NCBI GenBank assembly: GCA_949752735.1
Contig: OX457041.1
Coordinates: forward strand, 30,214,400-30,278,399
DNA length: 64,000 nt
Direction: 5' to 3'
Source of the DNA: Lumbricus terrestris
Taxonomy: Eukaryota; Annelida; Clitellata; Crassiclitellata; Lumbricidae
Shown here piece by piece: positions 10,959-20,864 of this stretch (within the stretch, counting starts at the first letter, position 1; the number at the start of each line of letters is the position of its first letter). A program made the translations under genes and the position numbers. A model generated the notes under the pieces. That model made no database searches, was not told where the DNA came from, and was given only the letters and a program-made list of their open reading frames with translations.

Positions 10959-11432
10959 TCACTCCAGATATGGTGCCTTCTTCACATGGTCGCGAAGACT
11001 GTTCGATGCAGTGGGCCCTGACACAGAGAAAGAGCTTTCACCAAACCTCGTAAAAGACCGTGGGACTTGTAGCAGGCCCCTCAACGAGGATCGTAGTTGA
11101 TTGTCTGCTACTCGAATGCAGAAATCAGAGATGTAGTCCGGCACAAGGTTATGCAGTGCTTTGTATATCTTTAGGCACAGCCTGTATGTAATACGCTGAG
11201 GGACACGCAACCAGCGCAAGTTGTCACACAAAAGATCAGTAACATGATCGGATGGTGTGCGACCATATATAATAAGTGCAGCGGAGTTTAACACCAACTG
11301 GATCCGCTCTAGCTGACAAACCGGAAGAGCCGCAAGTGTGCTGTTGCAGTATTCAACCCTGGAGACTATGAAGCTTTTGACGGCAGTTGAAGAATGAATA
11401 TGCGGATGGTTTTGATTTGTTGCTGTTGGCAA
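10959..11432 (-). pseudogene. LINE reverse transcriptase C-terminal fragment
   Basis: A minus-strand frame of about 157 residues contains LERIQLVLNSAALIIYGR, LRWLRVPQRITYRLCLKIYK and FGESSFSVSGPTASNSL. This is the conserved domain after the polymerase in CR1/L2-type non-LTR retrotransposons. The RT palm itself is absent. It abuts a second LINE fragment, suggesting nested insertion. Confidence 0.75.
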
Positions 11433-11499
11433 AAACAGCCTTGAACGAGTTGACTCACATGGGTCATCATGATCATACAGCTGTCAAAGCGAACTCTAA

Positions 11500-12240
11500 G
11501 GTTGCGAATGGTGTCAGCTGGAGGAACGCTTGCGGAAAAGGGGCAAAGAAAGACAAATAAGTTCACTACGGAGACTAATACGTAACTTATTCCAGAAAGA
11601 CACAGACAAAACTTCTGTACAGCACTGTGGAAGATCAGCCATAGGGACAACCAGGTCACCATGCGTAGCAGAGCGAAGGAATCTACGGCCTGGAATGGAT
11701 AGCACAGGTACACAGAGTTCCATAAGATAGGTCGGAGCTTGGCCTGCTAGGCAATTACGCATGAACATTAGAATCTTAAACTTAAAATACGTTTTTGCAT
11801 AGGCAACCAGTGCAGTTCTTCCCGAATAAAACTTGATATATGCCCAAACTTTGGTATGCCGCCAATCAGGCTTGCTGCAGCATTAAGGACAGGTTGTAAC
11901 TTATTATTGCATGAAAGGGTTAAGCCTGCATAGATGGCACTACCATAGTCAACTCTCGCGCACATAAATGCATGCATCAGAGTAGTGGCAGCTTTGGTTG
12001 TAAGCGAGCGACGCACCGAGCGAATCTGACGAAGATGATAAAAGCAAGTGCGACATACATTTCTCACGTGATCAGCAGTGGTGGAACAGTCCATGTACTT
12101 ATATGATCCTCTCCAAGTCGGTCGTATATAGTACAAAGAGGAGTGTCCCAAGAAGCACTGATCCTTGTGGAACACTGCAGATGACAAGCCTAGCATAGAT
12201 CTCCTCCCCTGCCAAATGAACTGATTGTGTGCGTTCCTTT
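11500..12240 (-). pseudogene. Second LINE reverse transcriptase fragment (frameshifted)
   Basis: Two minus-strand frames (about 11768-12196 and 11514-11768) join into a CR1/L2-type C-terminal region. Recognisable parts are FYHLRQIRSVRRSLTTKAAT, ARVDYGSAIYAGL, IREELHWLPMQKRI, then FMRNCLAGQAPTYLMELC and LRSATHGDLVVP. Frameshifts near 11768 and 12100 and loss of the RT palm make it non-functional. Confidence 0.75.
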
Positions 12241-12404
12241 ATGTAAGATTCAAGACTGAGCGCTCTGTCCTTGATCACAAATTACTATAGTAAAAACAAC
12301 TCACATGTTCATAGCTTGCCCAAGCCAGGGCTGTAATCAAGGGAATATTTATGTATACAGCGTGTACTTACCTCACAAATATTTGGGTAAAAGTTTACGA
12401 CAGC

Positions 12405-12511
12405 ATGGTCGCCATTATGCAGAGAGTGAACAATATGACCGCCATAGATAGAGACAGAATAGAATGCTCTGATCTACGTAGATCAATAGCCCAAAGTTTC
12501 CTCGAAAGAAG
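12405..12511 (+). CDS. Candidate first coding exon of a plus-strand gene
   Basis: ATG at 12405 opens 35 codons plus two bases (MVAIMQRVNNMTAIDRDR at the start), ending at AAG|GTAAGTCAG, an ideal donor at 12512. There is no transposon likeness. It lies head-to-head with the probable UBIAD1 leader exon, so a bidirectional promoter is possible. The DELE1-like gene is the next plus-strand gene. The phases do not join directly: this exon ends two bases into a codon and 22155 needs one, so at least one unseen exon would be required. The product is not recognised. Confidence 0.35.
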
Positions 12512-12974
12512 GTAAGTCAGAGGCCATAAAGCGTACAGAAAAATATATGTTTAAAAAGTAATCTAAAGAACACAGCACATACAACTTGATACAAGCGTTG
12601 AATAAGCGACAGAAGATCAGTTAACCTTTACAAAATGGCAGAAAGTATGTTATTTGTTTTAGACCTTTGAGGCACAAACGACTACAGAATAATAAGGTTC
12701 TGTGCCTAAATAGGACTAGTTTAAGTCCTATACAATGCTATACTCGGGTAGTATATCGTTTGATGAAATATGTTCGTTGCTGAAATATAAAATGAGCGGA
12801 TAGATAAAATAATGGTAAAAAATGGTATTTTAGCATATTTTATTATTTCGAAATCGATATCGTGCATTTTAGTGAATTTATTTATTTGGCATATGAAGGC
12901 TCCATATATTTCGTTACTAGAATAGTTATCACGGTTCATGTTTCTACTGAAAAGTTCAAAACACACAAAATTGA

Positions 12975-13240
12975 ATCGGATATTGGAAGTCGGATTGGTG
13001 AAAACTTCTTGGTGAACAGAAGTTAGATTGATGAAAATTATTTTTTCCTAAATAGAAGTGGGTTGCTGAATAGATTATTGATTAAATAGGAGCTGATTGA
13101 TGACAAATAATTGTCATTTAAATAGAATTTCGATTGATGAAAAAATAATTGTTGCTCAAATGGAAGCTGCATGGATTGATGAAAATGATTCATGCCAAGG
13201 TAGAAGTCAGATTGATGAAAATATATGCGTGAGTTCGAAT
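12975..13240 (+). repeat. Diverged ~35-bp satellite, locus 1
   Basis: Imperfect tandem copies share GAAGCTG, GATTGATGAAAATAATT and AAATAGAAG at spacings near 35 bp. The same monomer is at 18985-19216 and, inverted and better preserved, at 21003-21540. Confidence 0.6.
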
Positions 13241-13402
13241 TTTGCAGCTAAACAATCAAATTCGCTATTTTTTCTTAGTTAAGATGTTTGGAATAAAATA
13301 TGCTAAAATGCACTTTTACCCGTTATACTCCTCAGATGAATAAAATAATTATATTGCTCGGGTGGAATAATTATGCTAAAATGATGGATTGCCACATATA
13401 TA

Positions 13403-14865
13403 CAGGGTGGTCCAGCATAAATGTCCTGACTTTGCATGCATATAACTTTGCCAATTTGTAACATTTATTTATACTTAAAGCATCAAATTAAAGGTATTTC
13501 ACTCTAGTATTAGGTCTAAAAAAGTCGAACTGATACTAGTCTAGGTTTTAATTATATACCCGGAACAGCGCTAGCTACCATATTTTGCTGTAATTTGAGA
13601 CACAATATGGTGCCATTGACAGACGATGATGGCGTTTCGATCTTAATTTTACGAACTGATAAGGGATTTAATATGTTTGAAATGATTAACGAATTTTCTA
13701 ATATCATCATCATCAAAATCATTGGGCTCAATGCCCGTAAGAGTCCGACGCCACTCTCTGTCCGAGTCTGTCTCGCATCATGCTGCCCAGCTTCAACAGG
13801 TCCAGTCAGCAGGTCTGCTCAATGAAGAGAATATTGGGAGAGAGGCATGAAGGACAACCTGGGTCAATGCCCGTATGTGTCCCACGCTCTTCCCCGACTC
13901 TCTCAACCAGTCTGTCCTGATCGGCCTGTGTATGTCGCCTGTGTATGTCTGCTTCACATCATGACACCTTGAAGCATCTGGGTCGCTATGTCACTTGTGC
14001 CGTGGTTTTTTGCGGATTTCAATCGTCTTTGTCTTTTACTGCCAGCGTATCGCCACCCATCTGGCAAACCTTCCTCCTTTGTCCGGGCTTAGGACCGGCA
14101 CAGGGAAGTTGTTACTTCCCTGTGGCGGAGGATGGATGTAGTTTAACGTCGTGCACAGGATTTTCTAATATAGGATGGAATAAACAATACCTTGAATTAC
14201 CTGCTACGGAAAATTGATAAAACAGGACTTTCTACTCGCAAACCATGGAAATCGGTGCGCACGGCGCTCACATCCGCTAACATTGCTCGTGTGTCTGAGT
14301 ACATTTGCAGTAAAGACAATGACCAGGGCAGGCCCTACAGGCAAATCTCCCAGGGAAATTCAGCACAAAACAGGTAGTCTTAGAAGCACTGTATAACGTA
14401 TTGGAAAAGATTATAGACCCAAAGTGAAAGTAATTCGTCGACGAGAAGTCCAACGAGCTCTCCAACTCTTACGCATAAAAATGGCTGGCAGCGTGCAAGC
14501 GTCTGAAGCAGCGCATGGCAGTGCACGGCTGTTGGCAAACTTGAAAGGATGTGGTTTTGCGATGAGGAGATATTCATGGTAGGGACCATACAAACAACCG
14601 AAATGATCGTGTCTACGCGCGTTTTAGCAAAAAACGATAGAATTTCCTGGGGAAACGGCGTCATATTGCGTCAGTAATGACAAAAAATGGTAGCTAGTGC
14701 TGTCCCACGTATATAATTAAAACCTAAACCAGTATCAGTTCGACTTTTTTAGAGCTAATACTTGAGTGAAATACCTTTAATTTGATGCATTAAGTATAAA
14801 TAAATGTTAAAAATTGACGAAGTTATACGCGTGCAAAGTCGGGACATTTATGCCGCACCACCCTG
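13403..14865 (+). mobile_element. Tc1/mariner-type DNA transposon relic
   Basis: TA dinucleotides at 13401-13402 and 14866-14867 flank terminal inverted repeats of 157 bp each (13403-13559 and 14709-14865). The outer ends read CAGGGTGGTCCAGCATAAAT and, inverted, CAGGGTGGTGCGGCATAAAT. Between 14200 and 14680 on the plus strand are shifted frames reading like mariner transposase, including MWFCDEEIFMVG (usual form WFSDEK) and LAKNDR. Frameshifts and the nested insertion at 13705-14159 mean it cannot encode an active enzyme. Without the insertion and its duplicated target the element is about 1.0 kb, so internal deletion is likely. Confidence 0.85.
13705..14159 (-). mobile_element. LINE 3' fragment nested in the mariner element
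   Basis: It is flanked by an exact 12-bp target duplication ATTTTCTAATAT (13693-13704 and 14160-14171). It begins CATCATCATCAAAATCATTG, which on the minus strand is a (TGATGA)n 3' tail. Sequence from about 13724 to 14015 matches 51875-52196. Remnants of an RT C-terminus are seen on the minus strand. Insertion after the mariner follows from the nesting. Confidence 0.8.
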
Positions 14866-14867
14866 TA

Positions 14868-15495
14868 AATATACAATATATGCTCGATAATTTAACTAAT
14901 TATAATCCTGACATACACTACTACTCACTCACTCTCTTACTTACTTCCTTTCGGGGAAATATTTGACGTAGGTCAGAGCGCTCTTTTCTGTCCGCCTCCG
15001 GGGCGGCCACAATGTTTACTCTCGTCATATTGGCGACCGAACCGTCGTAAACCTTAACCAATACCTGTGTATCGTATACACGGAAAATGGCATGCAGATA
15101 GGCCTAGGCAACTGTAGCGTGTACTCACCTCTAATTTAGCCAGCATAGTCCTGGCCCAAGCACATTGAGTATTAATGATTCATGAAAATGCATCGCGGTA
15201 TTATTTATACTGCGGTATCATTGCATTGCCGCTGTAATTCATTTCATCAGAATTAATCAGTGGCAAATTTTTTCGCGTAATACCGCAACAATTGAAATTG
15301 TACAGCACAATTGAAATTGTACAGCTATGAGCAGTACAAATAAAATAACTATGATACTGTAGATACATTGAAATCAAAGTTATCGCCTACAAACACGTTG
15401 CTTACCAGAATAACAGAGGTTAAGGCTAATGAGACTATATATCGGAGCAGAATCTATTTCAATCAGCGGCTTTATTACGTCATTTCCAGGCAATC
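14868..15495. other. Unassigned sequence
   Basis: No gene or delimited repeat was recognised between the mariner element and the next repeat cluster. Confidence 0.4.
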
Positions 15496-15571
15496 GTAAT
15501 CTCCTAATTTCTAAAGCGCCACTGGAAAGCCAAGCGAGGGGCACCGGCTTATTCACGAGCGCTGCGTTGAG
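15496..15571 (+). repeat. 76-bp repeat, left copy
   Basis: The sequence containing TTCTAAAGCGCCACTGGAAA and CACCGGCTTATTCACGAGCG recurs in direct orientation at 16258-16333 and inverted near 17390-17465. The two direct copies bracket a LINE fragment. Confidence 0.7.
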
Positions 15572-15699
15572 TTAGGGGGGTTGTCCGTGAGAGTAGTCCG
15601 TGGTGGTCCGGGTCGAGTTACCATAGGATCAGGATCAAATGCGTTGAGTCAAAAGGGTTGTCCGTAAGAGTAGTCCATGGTGGTCCGGGTCGAGGTACC
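15563..15699 (+). repeat. Two-copy tandem repeat, 78-bp period
   Basis: GCGTTGAGT...TTGTCCGTGAGAGTAGTCCG...GGTCCGGGTCGAGTTACC occurs at 15563 and again, slightly changed, at 15641. Confidence 0.75.
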
Positions 15700-15729
15700 G
15701 TACGTATGATCAGAGGTGTGGAACAGCTA

Positions 15730-16140
15730 CTAAGGTGGGTGTCGTCTGAGCCGGGAATTGGAGGGTGGGGGATCAGATGAAACAGGATAAGAGTTCTTGA
15801 ACAGGAGTGTCTTTAATTTCGAGTGAAAGGCCCGAGGTGTGATGGATAGAGGAGCCTGAGGAAGGTGATGGTGTGTGATTTGTAATGATGGGGGAGGGAC
15901 TGAAAAGGATCGGAGCTCAGCAGGCAGATCATTCCAAAGGCGTGGTGCTGAGTTGGATATGGCTCGGTTGGAGAACTTGAGATGACTTGTGACCGGCGGT
16001 CGAGAGAGTGTAAGGCAGGCGGATGATCGGGTAGAGCGGGTAGGCTGGATGGTGAACAGTTCGCGAAGATATCTGGGCTGGGAGCATTGTAAGGAGTTGT
16101 ATGTTAAGGAGAGAACTTTGTAGTGAATTCGCTCTGGCAA
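15730..16140 (-). pseudogene. LINE reverse transcriptase C-terminal fragment
   Basis: A minus-strand frame of 136 residues reads MPERIHYKVLSLTYNSLQ, PRYLRELFTIQPTRSTRSS, SAPRLWNDLPAELRSF and FHSKLKTLLFKNSYP. This is a typical C-terminal tail of CR1/L2-like elements. It is truncated at the 5' side and bracketed by 76-bp direct repeats. Confidence 0.8.
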
Positions 16141-16257
16141 GATGCTAGCACCATCTAAGTAGATGAAATACGCAAAACTACTCGTGTCAAGCTCAAGCCT
16201 ATTATGCCTACCTTGCGTTGATTGGCAATCGTAGTCGTAAGTCGTAACTCGTAAATC

Positions 16258-16333
16258 ATAATCTCCGAATTTCTAGAACGCCACTCGAAACCCAAGAGCA
16301 GGGCACCAGCTTATTTAAGAGCGCTGCGTCGAG
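16258..16333 (+). repeat. 76-bp repeat, right copy
   Basis: Direct copy of 15496-15571 with scattered substitutions (TTCTAGAACGCCACTCGAAA, CACCAGCTTATTTAAGAGCG). Confidence 0.7.
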
Positions 16334-16344
16334 CCATGTTTGCA

Positions 16345-16575
16345 TATGCACTTGTTGTTATAGCGCCACTTCGAACTCACTATTCAGAGGCGGTGAGGCG
16401 CTCCCGACTGCAGCGCAGACACTGCATCGGAGTTTCACACCGAAGCGCTATTGCAACTGAGCAATTGCGAGTGAAGAACTTGCCCAAGGTCCCTACGCGG
16501 CGGCTTGAGGTGGATTCGAAGCTGCAGCCCTACGGCTGGCAAGGTATACCCACTACACCACCACTCACCCCAACA
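16345..16575 (-). mobile_element. tRNA-derived SINE with LINE-like tail, copy 1
   Basis: Similar to 62500-62712. On the minus strand there is a Pol III B-box-like GCTTCGAATCCACC near 16508-16521. The other end carries the CGCCTCTGAATAGTGAG and TGGCGCTATA words shared with LINE 3' ends in this window. Plus-strand words common to both SINE copies include CGGAGTTTCACRCCGAA and AAGGTCCCTACGC. Confidence 0.6.
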
Positions 16576-16913
16576 AACCAGAAGGGTGGTCCAAAAGAGT
16601 AATCGGAATGGGGAGCAAGAGATTTGTCTTCAAAACATCGACATGCACTTGTTTAGACCATATGGACTAACTTTCATTTGCTTTAGCAGGAAGAAATTAA
16701 ATCCATTTTAATTTTCATGAATTTGCAGTATGAATCATACACCCAGATAACTGTGTTAGGCTATTTATCAAATTTCTTTTGCTGTCTATGGATATTCCAA
16801 CTATATTTCTTTTCTCTTCAGTGCAGTATAAAAATTTGCCAAAGAACTTGTGTTGTTCCACTTCAGTGGTTCACAATTTCTAGTCAGTGTCCAATCAATA
16901 TGACAATAATAAG

Positions 16914-16938
16914 CATCGACGTATATTATACGTCGATG
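16914..16938. repeat. Perfect short palindrome (12-bp arms, 1-nt loop)
   Basis: CATCGACGTATA is followed by T and then its exact inverse TATACGTCGATG. A related imperfect palindrome lies at 16985-17006 (CATCGACGAAT / ATACCTCGATG). Confidence 0.85.
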
Positions 16939-17389
16939 TTTTATCTGGTGAATGTGGTCGTTGGTTGGTTGGTGGTGCCAATGCCATCGACGAATATACC
17001 TCGATGACCAATCCTTCGTGCGAATCGTGTCAGACTAAAAATAGAAGTTCAGATTTTGCTGATTGCAGCGTTTTTAAGCTATTATCGTAAAATACTAAAA
17101 TATGTATAATGGAAAGTCGACGCAGAGAATTGAATACGGGTAATAAAGTCAGGGCGAAATCATATTTGCAGTATCGGGGACCGAAGCATACACAATATCT
17201 TAGTGTACTTTAGTATATAGTATAATGACGACACTAACCATAACACTAATCCTAACCGACCCTCACGATGCTTAACCTGAACTAAACGACTCTCACGACG
17301 CATAACCTGACCCTTCCTCGGCTTGACCTCCCCGGATTTTGACCTGGCACCGGAACGAAAACGGCAGCTCTGGCTATTGCGGACTTGAT

Positions 17390-17490
17390 TTGATATAGCG
17401 CCGGTGAATAAGCTGGTCTCCCTGACGTGGCTTTTGTGGGCGCTGAGAAATTCTCAAAGATTTACATTACATTACATTACATTTTTACCC
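17390..17490 (-). repeat. Inverted copy of the 76-bp repeat with (ACATT)n tail
   Basis: GCGCCGGTGAATAAGCTGGT is the inverse of the end of the 76-bp repeat. It is followed by a TTTACATTACATTACATTAC microsatellite, as at a retroposon end. Confidence 0.55.
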
Positions 17491-17838
17491 TAACCGACCC
17501 TCACGATGCCTGTCCTGACCCTAACCGCCACACGGTCCCCGATACTGCAATTTCGCCAAAGTGAGCTTATTTTTAAACAAACAGGAGAACCACTGACTAC
17601 TGCTTTAGATCTGCAGTGTGCTGAAATTAGTCTTTAATAGGGGATAGATTACTAACCTCAGGATAATTATATATTGCAGGCAGTCTGTTCTGTTTTAATA
17701 GTATTTCTTTATTGAACTCTGGTTTGACAGATCGCAACCGGTTACATTGTAGCTTACATTTATGCAATTGAAACAATTCACAAGAACGCAAATGACAGAA
17801 AAACATAAATCTTAATTAGACAGTGGCGTAGACAAGGG

Positions 17839-18841
17839 CAGGGGCTTCTATCCCCCCTAAGCAACCGGGCGCAATCCATTTTCTTCCCCCCCCCCCTTTT
17901 CTGGACCGGCCTTCCTCTATGTATGCAATATAATGCAATCTAGCGCATGCCCTCCTCTAGTGTGGGAATGAAGGTTTGTTTGGAGAGGGACAAACGAGCA
18001 TCCAGCAGATGATCGCCGAAGCATGTGAGAAGGGACCTGGTATGGGGAGAGATTGTGCCCCTCCCCATAAGAAGTTTTTGCGATTTCCGCACTGCAATTT
18101 CAGCATTTTAAGCTGTCCTCTTAGCAAAATTACTCTACTGTTTCAGTGGAGGAATTGATGCCATAATTGGGCAGCCATATGTTTTGCGCCTCTGTTCAGT
18201 GTGCACTCGAGAGGCGTTACATAATTTATAATTAAAAACATAAATTTTTAGAGCACAATGCAATACAATAAAATACAATTTTTATATGTACGTCCTACAT
18301 TGTAAACCCACATAATAATGATTTTGCTTTACTAAGTGTTCAAGAACCAAATTTGACTGTCTGAAATTTGAAAGATAACATTGGAGAGAAGCCATTTAGT
18401 TGTGCAAAATAGTATTTGTATTAACATTATTGTTTTCAATTATAATATGATTGTATTATTCATTAAAATAGTAAAAACATAATTATAATGATGTAATAGG
18501 ATTTTTTTAGTATATTATAGCTGTTATAGCAGTTCATGTAATTCAAAAATTCAGACATAGGCCTATATAGTAGCCTAACTAAAATATCAAAGTGTATAAA
18601 GTGTATACATTTTGCTAAAAACTATTAGGCCTTCCATTTTGTCCAAATTTATATGGAGGGGAAGTATTTTCTGAAGGGATCTTCCTTTACTATCTTCCTT
18701 TAGTGATGCCTAGATTGAACGCTGTCCTCCATGTCCGACCTTCCCCCCCAACCGACGTGAATTTTGGCTGTCTTCTGATTCCCCCCCTATTTCTCACTGG
18801 GCGCAAGCTGCGCCCGCCATGTATAGGGATAGAAGCCCCTG
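17839..18841. mobile_element. Inner hAT element nested in the outer hAT
   Basis: A perfect 16-bp inverted repeat CAGGGGCTTCTATCCC (17839-17854) and its inverse (18826-18841) are flanked by the exact 8-bp duplication GACAAGGG (17831-17838 and 18842-18849). It is about 1.0 kb with no transposase. At 18075-18160 it holds one unit of a ~128-bp repeat also found inside the hATs at 23764-25943 and 47285-48690. Confidence 0.9.
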
Positions 18842-18984
18842 GACAAGGGGGTTTCGAGGGTTAAAACCCCCATTGGCCGGCAAAACTCCTAACGGCGGTC
18901 CCAAATTAAAATATATATTTTCCATGCTATTTTCATGCTGCACACACCACTGAGTAATTCGCTAAAACTATACAGCCTATTTCA

Positions 18985-19216
18985 CCGAAGTCGGATTGAT
19001 TAAAATAATTTTTTAATAAAATCAAAGTGGGAGCTGGATGAGGGTTCTTTTACAGATGAAATAGAAGCTGAACTTATGAACAGAATGCTTTGGAAATAGA
19101 AGCTGGGTGAAGGTTCTTTTACAGGCGAAATAGGAGCTTGATTGATGAAAAAACGTTTAAGAAATGGAAGCTGGATCAATGTGCTTTTAGATCTGAAAAA
19201 GAAGCTGGATGCATGT
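18985..19216 (+). repeat. 35-bp satellite patch, locus 2
   Basis: Repeated GAAGCTGGAT, GATTGATGAAAA and GGTTCTTTTACAG words at about 35-bp spacing, diverged copies of the array at 21003-21540. It lies inside the outer hAT. Confidence 0.6.
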
Positions 19217-20004
19217 TGAAGTTCTTCTTGCTCAGCCGTCCTCGTGACGAGGGTTGGCCGCATCATGAATAATCTTATCTGTGTACTTTTGTTATTCATA
19301 ATGCTGTTTGGAGAATTTATAAGATGGTAGTCCCCTACGTCTTTCCATCTCGCAGTAAGGAAGCCTTACACCAGAATCTCTAGTGAGCCTTCCCTATTGC
19401 ATTTCGGCCGTTGTCACCATATCACCATGCGTAATCTTCCGCCCTAAAGCTTAAAACCTGCTGCTGCTCAGGCCTTTGCCGCCCACGTTGGCCAACCTTT
19501 CAGGGTTCCTGCTGAGCCTGTCCACCTCGCGTAGCGCCCAAGGTGGTACTTCAGTCAAAGACTTTCACCACTGATGGAGTACATGAATGAAAATTATCAA
19601 TCCAGTTTCCAATTAGGCTAGAAAAACAAAGTACCTCAAGTTGTTGTGTGACAATTACAACATTTGACGATATAGACTATATATTTTAATTTGGGACCGC
19701 CATTCGGAGTTTTGCCCATTGGCCTAGGGAAAAAGTTTTTTTAAAGGTTATTTATCCACTTAAATAAGAAAACCAAAACAATTGCTTGTAGTAACAATTG
19801 TTTTTCTTACTTTATTCCCTTTGTTACTTTATTCCCTTGTTATTTACTTTAATACTGTTGGGTTGGTGTCAGAAAGGGCATCCGGCCAGACCAAAAAAAT
19901 CCACCCCCTATCATAAATCCTGGCTACGCCACTGTAATTAGATCTTCAGATCCCAATTAAAGCTTAATTAAACCAACAGAACAGCTTACAAAGTACTCAT
20001 GTGT

Positions 20005-20090
20005 CTATCGTACGGGGCTCGAACTGATATCCATGCCAGTGCAGGCCTGCATGTTATCCAATGCGCTACTGGGCCACCCAGTAGTATTTA
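20005..20090 (-). mobile_element. tRNA-like SINE head or tRNA pseudogene
   Basis: On the minus strand an A-box-like TGGCCCAGTAGCGCATTGG is followed about 30 bp later by the B-box-like AGTTCGAGCCC. No clean cloverleaf with acceptor-stem pairing could be confirmed by eye, so this is called tRNA-derived rather than a tRNA gene. Confidence 0.4.
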
Positions 20091-20226
20091 GGATTGATGT
20101 TAATTAAGATGACTGCATACCGTAACTGGTTGCAGTCAGTCAACCGGATTGTTGAATATATGGGTAAAAAATTTAAAAATGCTATGGCCATTCTAGGTCG
20201 TAAAGGTTCGTCAGCCACTCATTAAC

Positions 20227-20688
20227 GTGAGTAGAGCAGGGAGGAGACCCGACCGACGACCCCAATTGGGGCGTAGACTTGGAACCGACCTGGGCTGGCG
20301 AATCAAAGTCCACCGTGCCCACCTTCTCGTGGTGCGACCTGTTAGTAGCCTCTCCGTAAGGAGGGTGAACGAATGGGCACGGATGGCAAACGGGGGGAAG
20401 GCAGTGGCAAACCACCCCTTATCTACTGCCAAGAAAACAGTCATGAGGTTGAAATTCAGCTACTTCGGCCACGTGATGAGATCAAACGGTTTGGAAAAGG
20501 AGATGATGACGGCATGCGGTGAAGGAAGGAGAAGATGCGGAAGACCAAGGAAGAGGTGGATGGATGAAGTACAGGAAGAGTCTGGAATGAGCTTGGAAGA
20601 GCTAAGAGAGGCGACAATAAACAGGAGACAATGGAGAGGGTACATCATGACTGTCGCCAGAGCTCCAAGAGCTGACGGCACCAGGTGA
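20227..20688 (+). pseudogene. LINE-type reverse transcriptase C-terminal fragment
   Basis: The last ~80 residues of a plus-strand frame read KFSYFGHVMRSNGLEKEMM, GRRRCGRPRKRWMDEVQEES and NRRQWRGYIMTVARAP. This is the common ending of endonuclease/reverse-transcriptase proteins of invertebrate LINEs. The upstream part is unrelated non-coding sequence. No RT palm is present. Confidence 0.7.
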
Positions 20689-20864
20689 CCAGGTGATGGC
20701 CATTCTATCAAATTTATTTACTGCCAACTGTTTGAGTTTAGTGTGCGAAAGCAAGAATAATTTTTGATGAAGTGGATATTTATGCCAAGTTTAAGGGCAA
20801 TTTGGGATCATTCTGGGACATGGGACACAAGGTCGATGCCAGTAGACTGGACTCGGTTTACTAT

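Larger units (their letters stand above)
10273..12372 (-). other. UBIAD1 leader: 5' UTR segment, intron, and probable first exon end
   Basis: On the minus strand, TTTCTTTCTGTTACAG ends at 10315, giving a 42-nt leader segment (10314-10273) before the start codon. It contains a four-codon upstream ORF (ATG TTT TTC CTG TGA). A strong donor, GAG|GTAAGTAC, ends a probable first exon at 12372. That exon carries another short upstream ORF (ATG GCG ACC ATG CTG TCG TAA). The intervening intron is filled with LINE fragments. The start site of the first exon is unknown. The exon pairing is inferred from splice signals and position only. Confidence 0.45.
17821..19934. mobile_element. Outer hAT element
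   Basis: It is flanked by the exact 8-bp duplication TAATTAGA (17813-17820 and 19935-19942). Its ends are CAGTGGCGTAGACAAGGG and, inverted, CAGTGGCGTAGCCAGG. It contains a second complete hAT (17839-18841) and a 35-bp satellite patch (18985-19216). Near 19860-19900 a phrase common at RTE-like LINE 3' ends occurs (GAAAGGGCATCCGGCCAG). No transposase frame was recognised, so it is non-autonomous. Confidence 0.85.

Noticed and set aside
12405..12511. Direct splice of this exon to DELE1-like exon 22155
   Set aside because: Phases do not match: two leftover bases would meet an exon that also starts with two bases of a codon; an extra exon would be needed.
20005..20090. Functional tRNA gene
   Set aside because: A- and B-box-like words are present, but a full cloverleaf could not be drawn, and repeat context favours a SINE.
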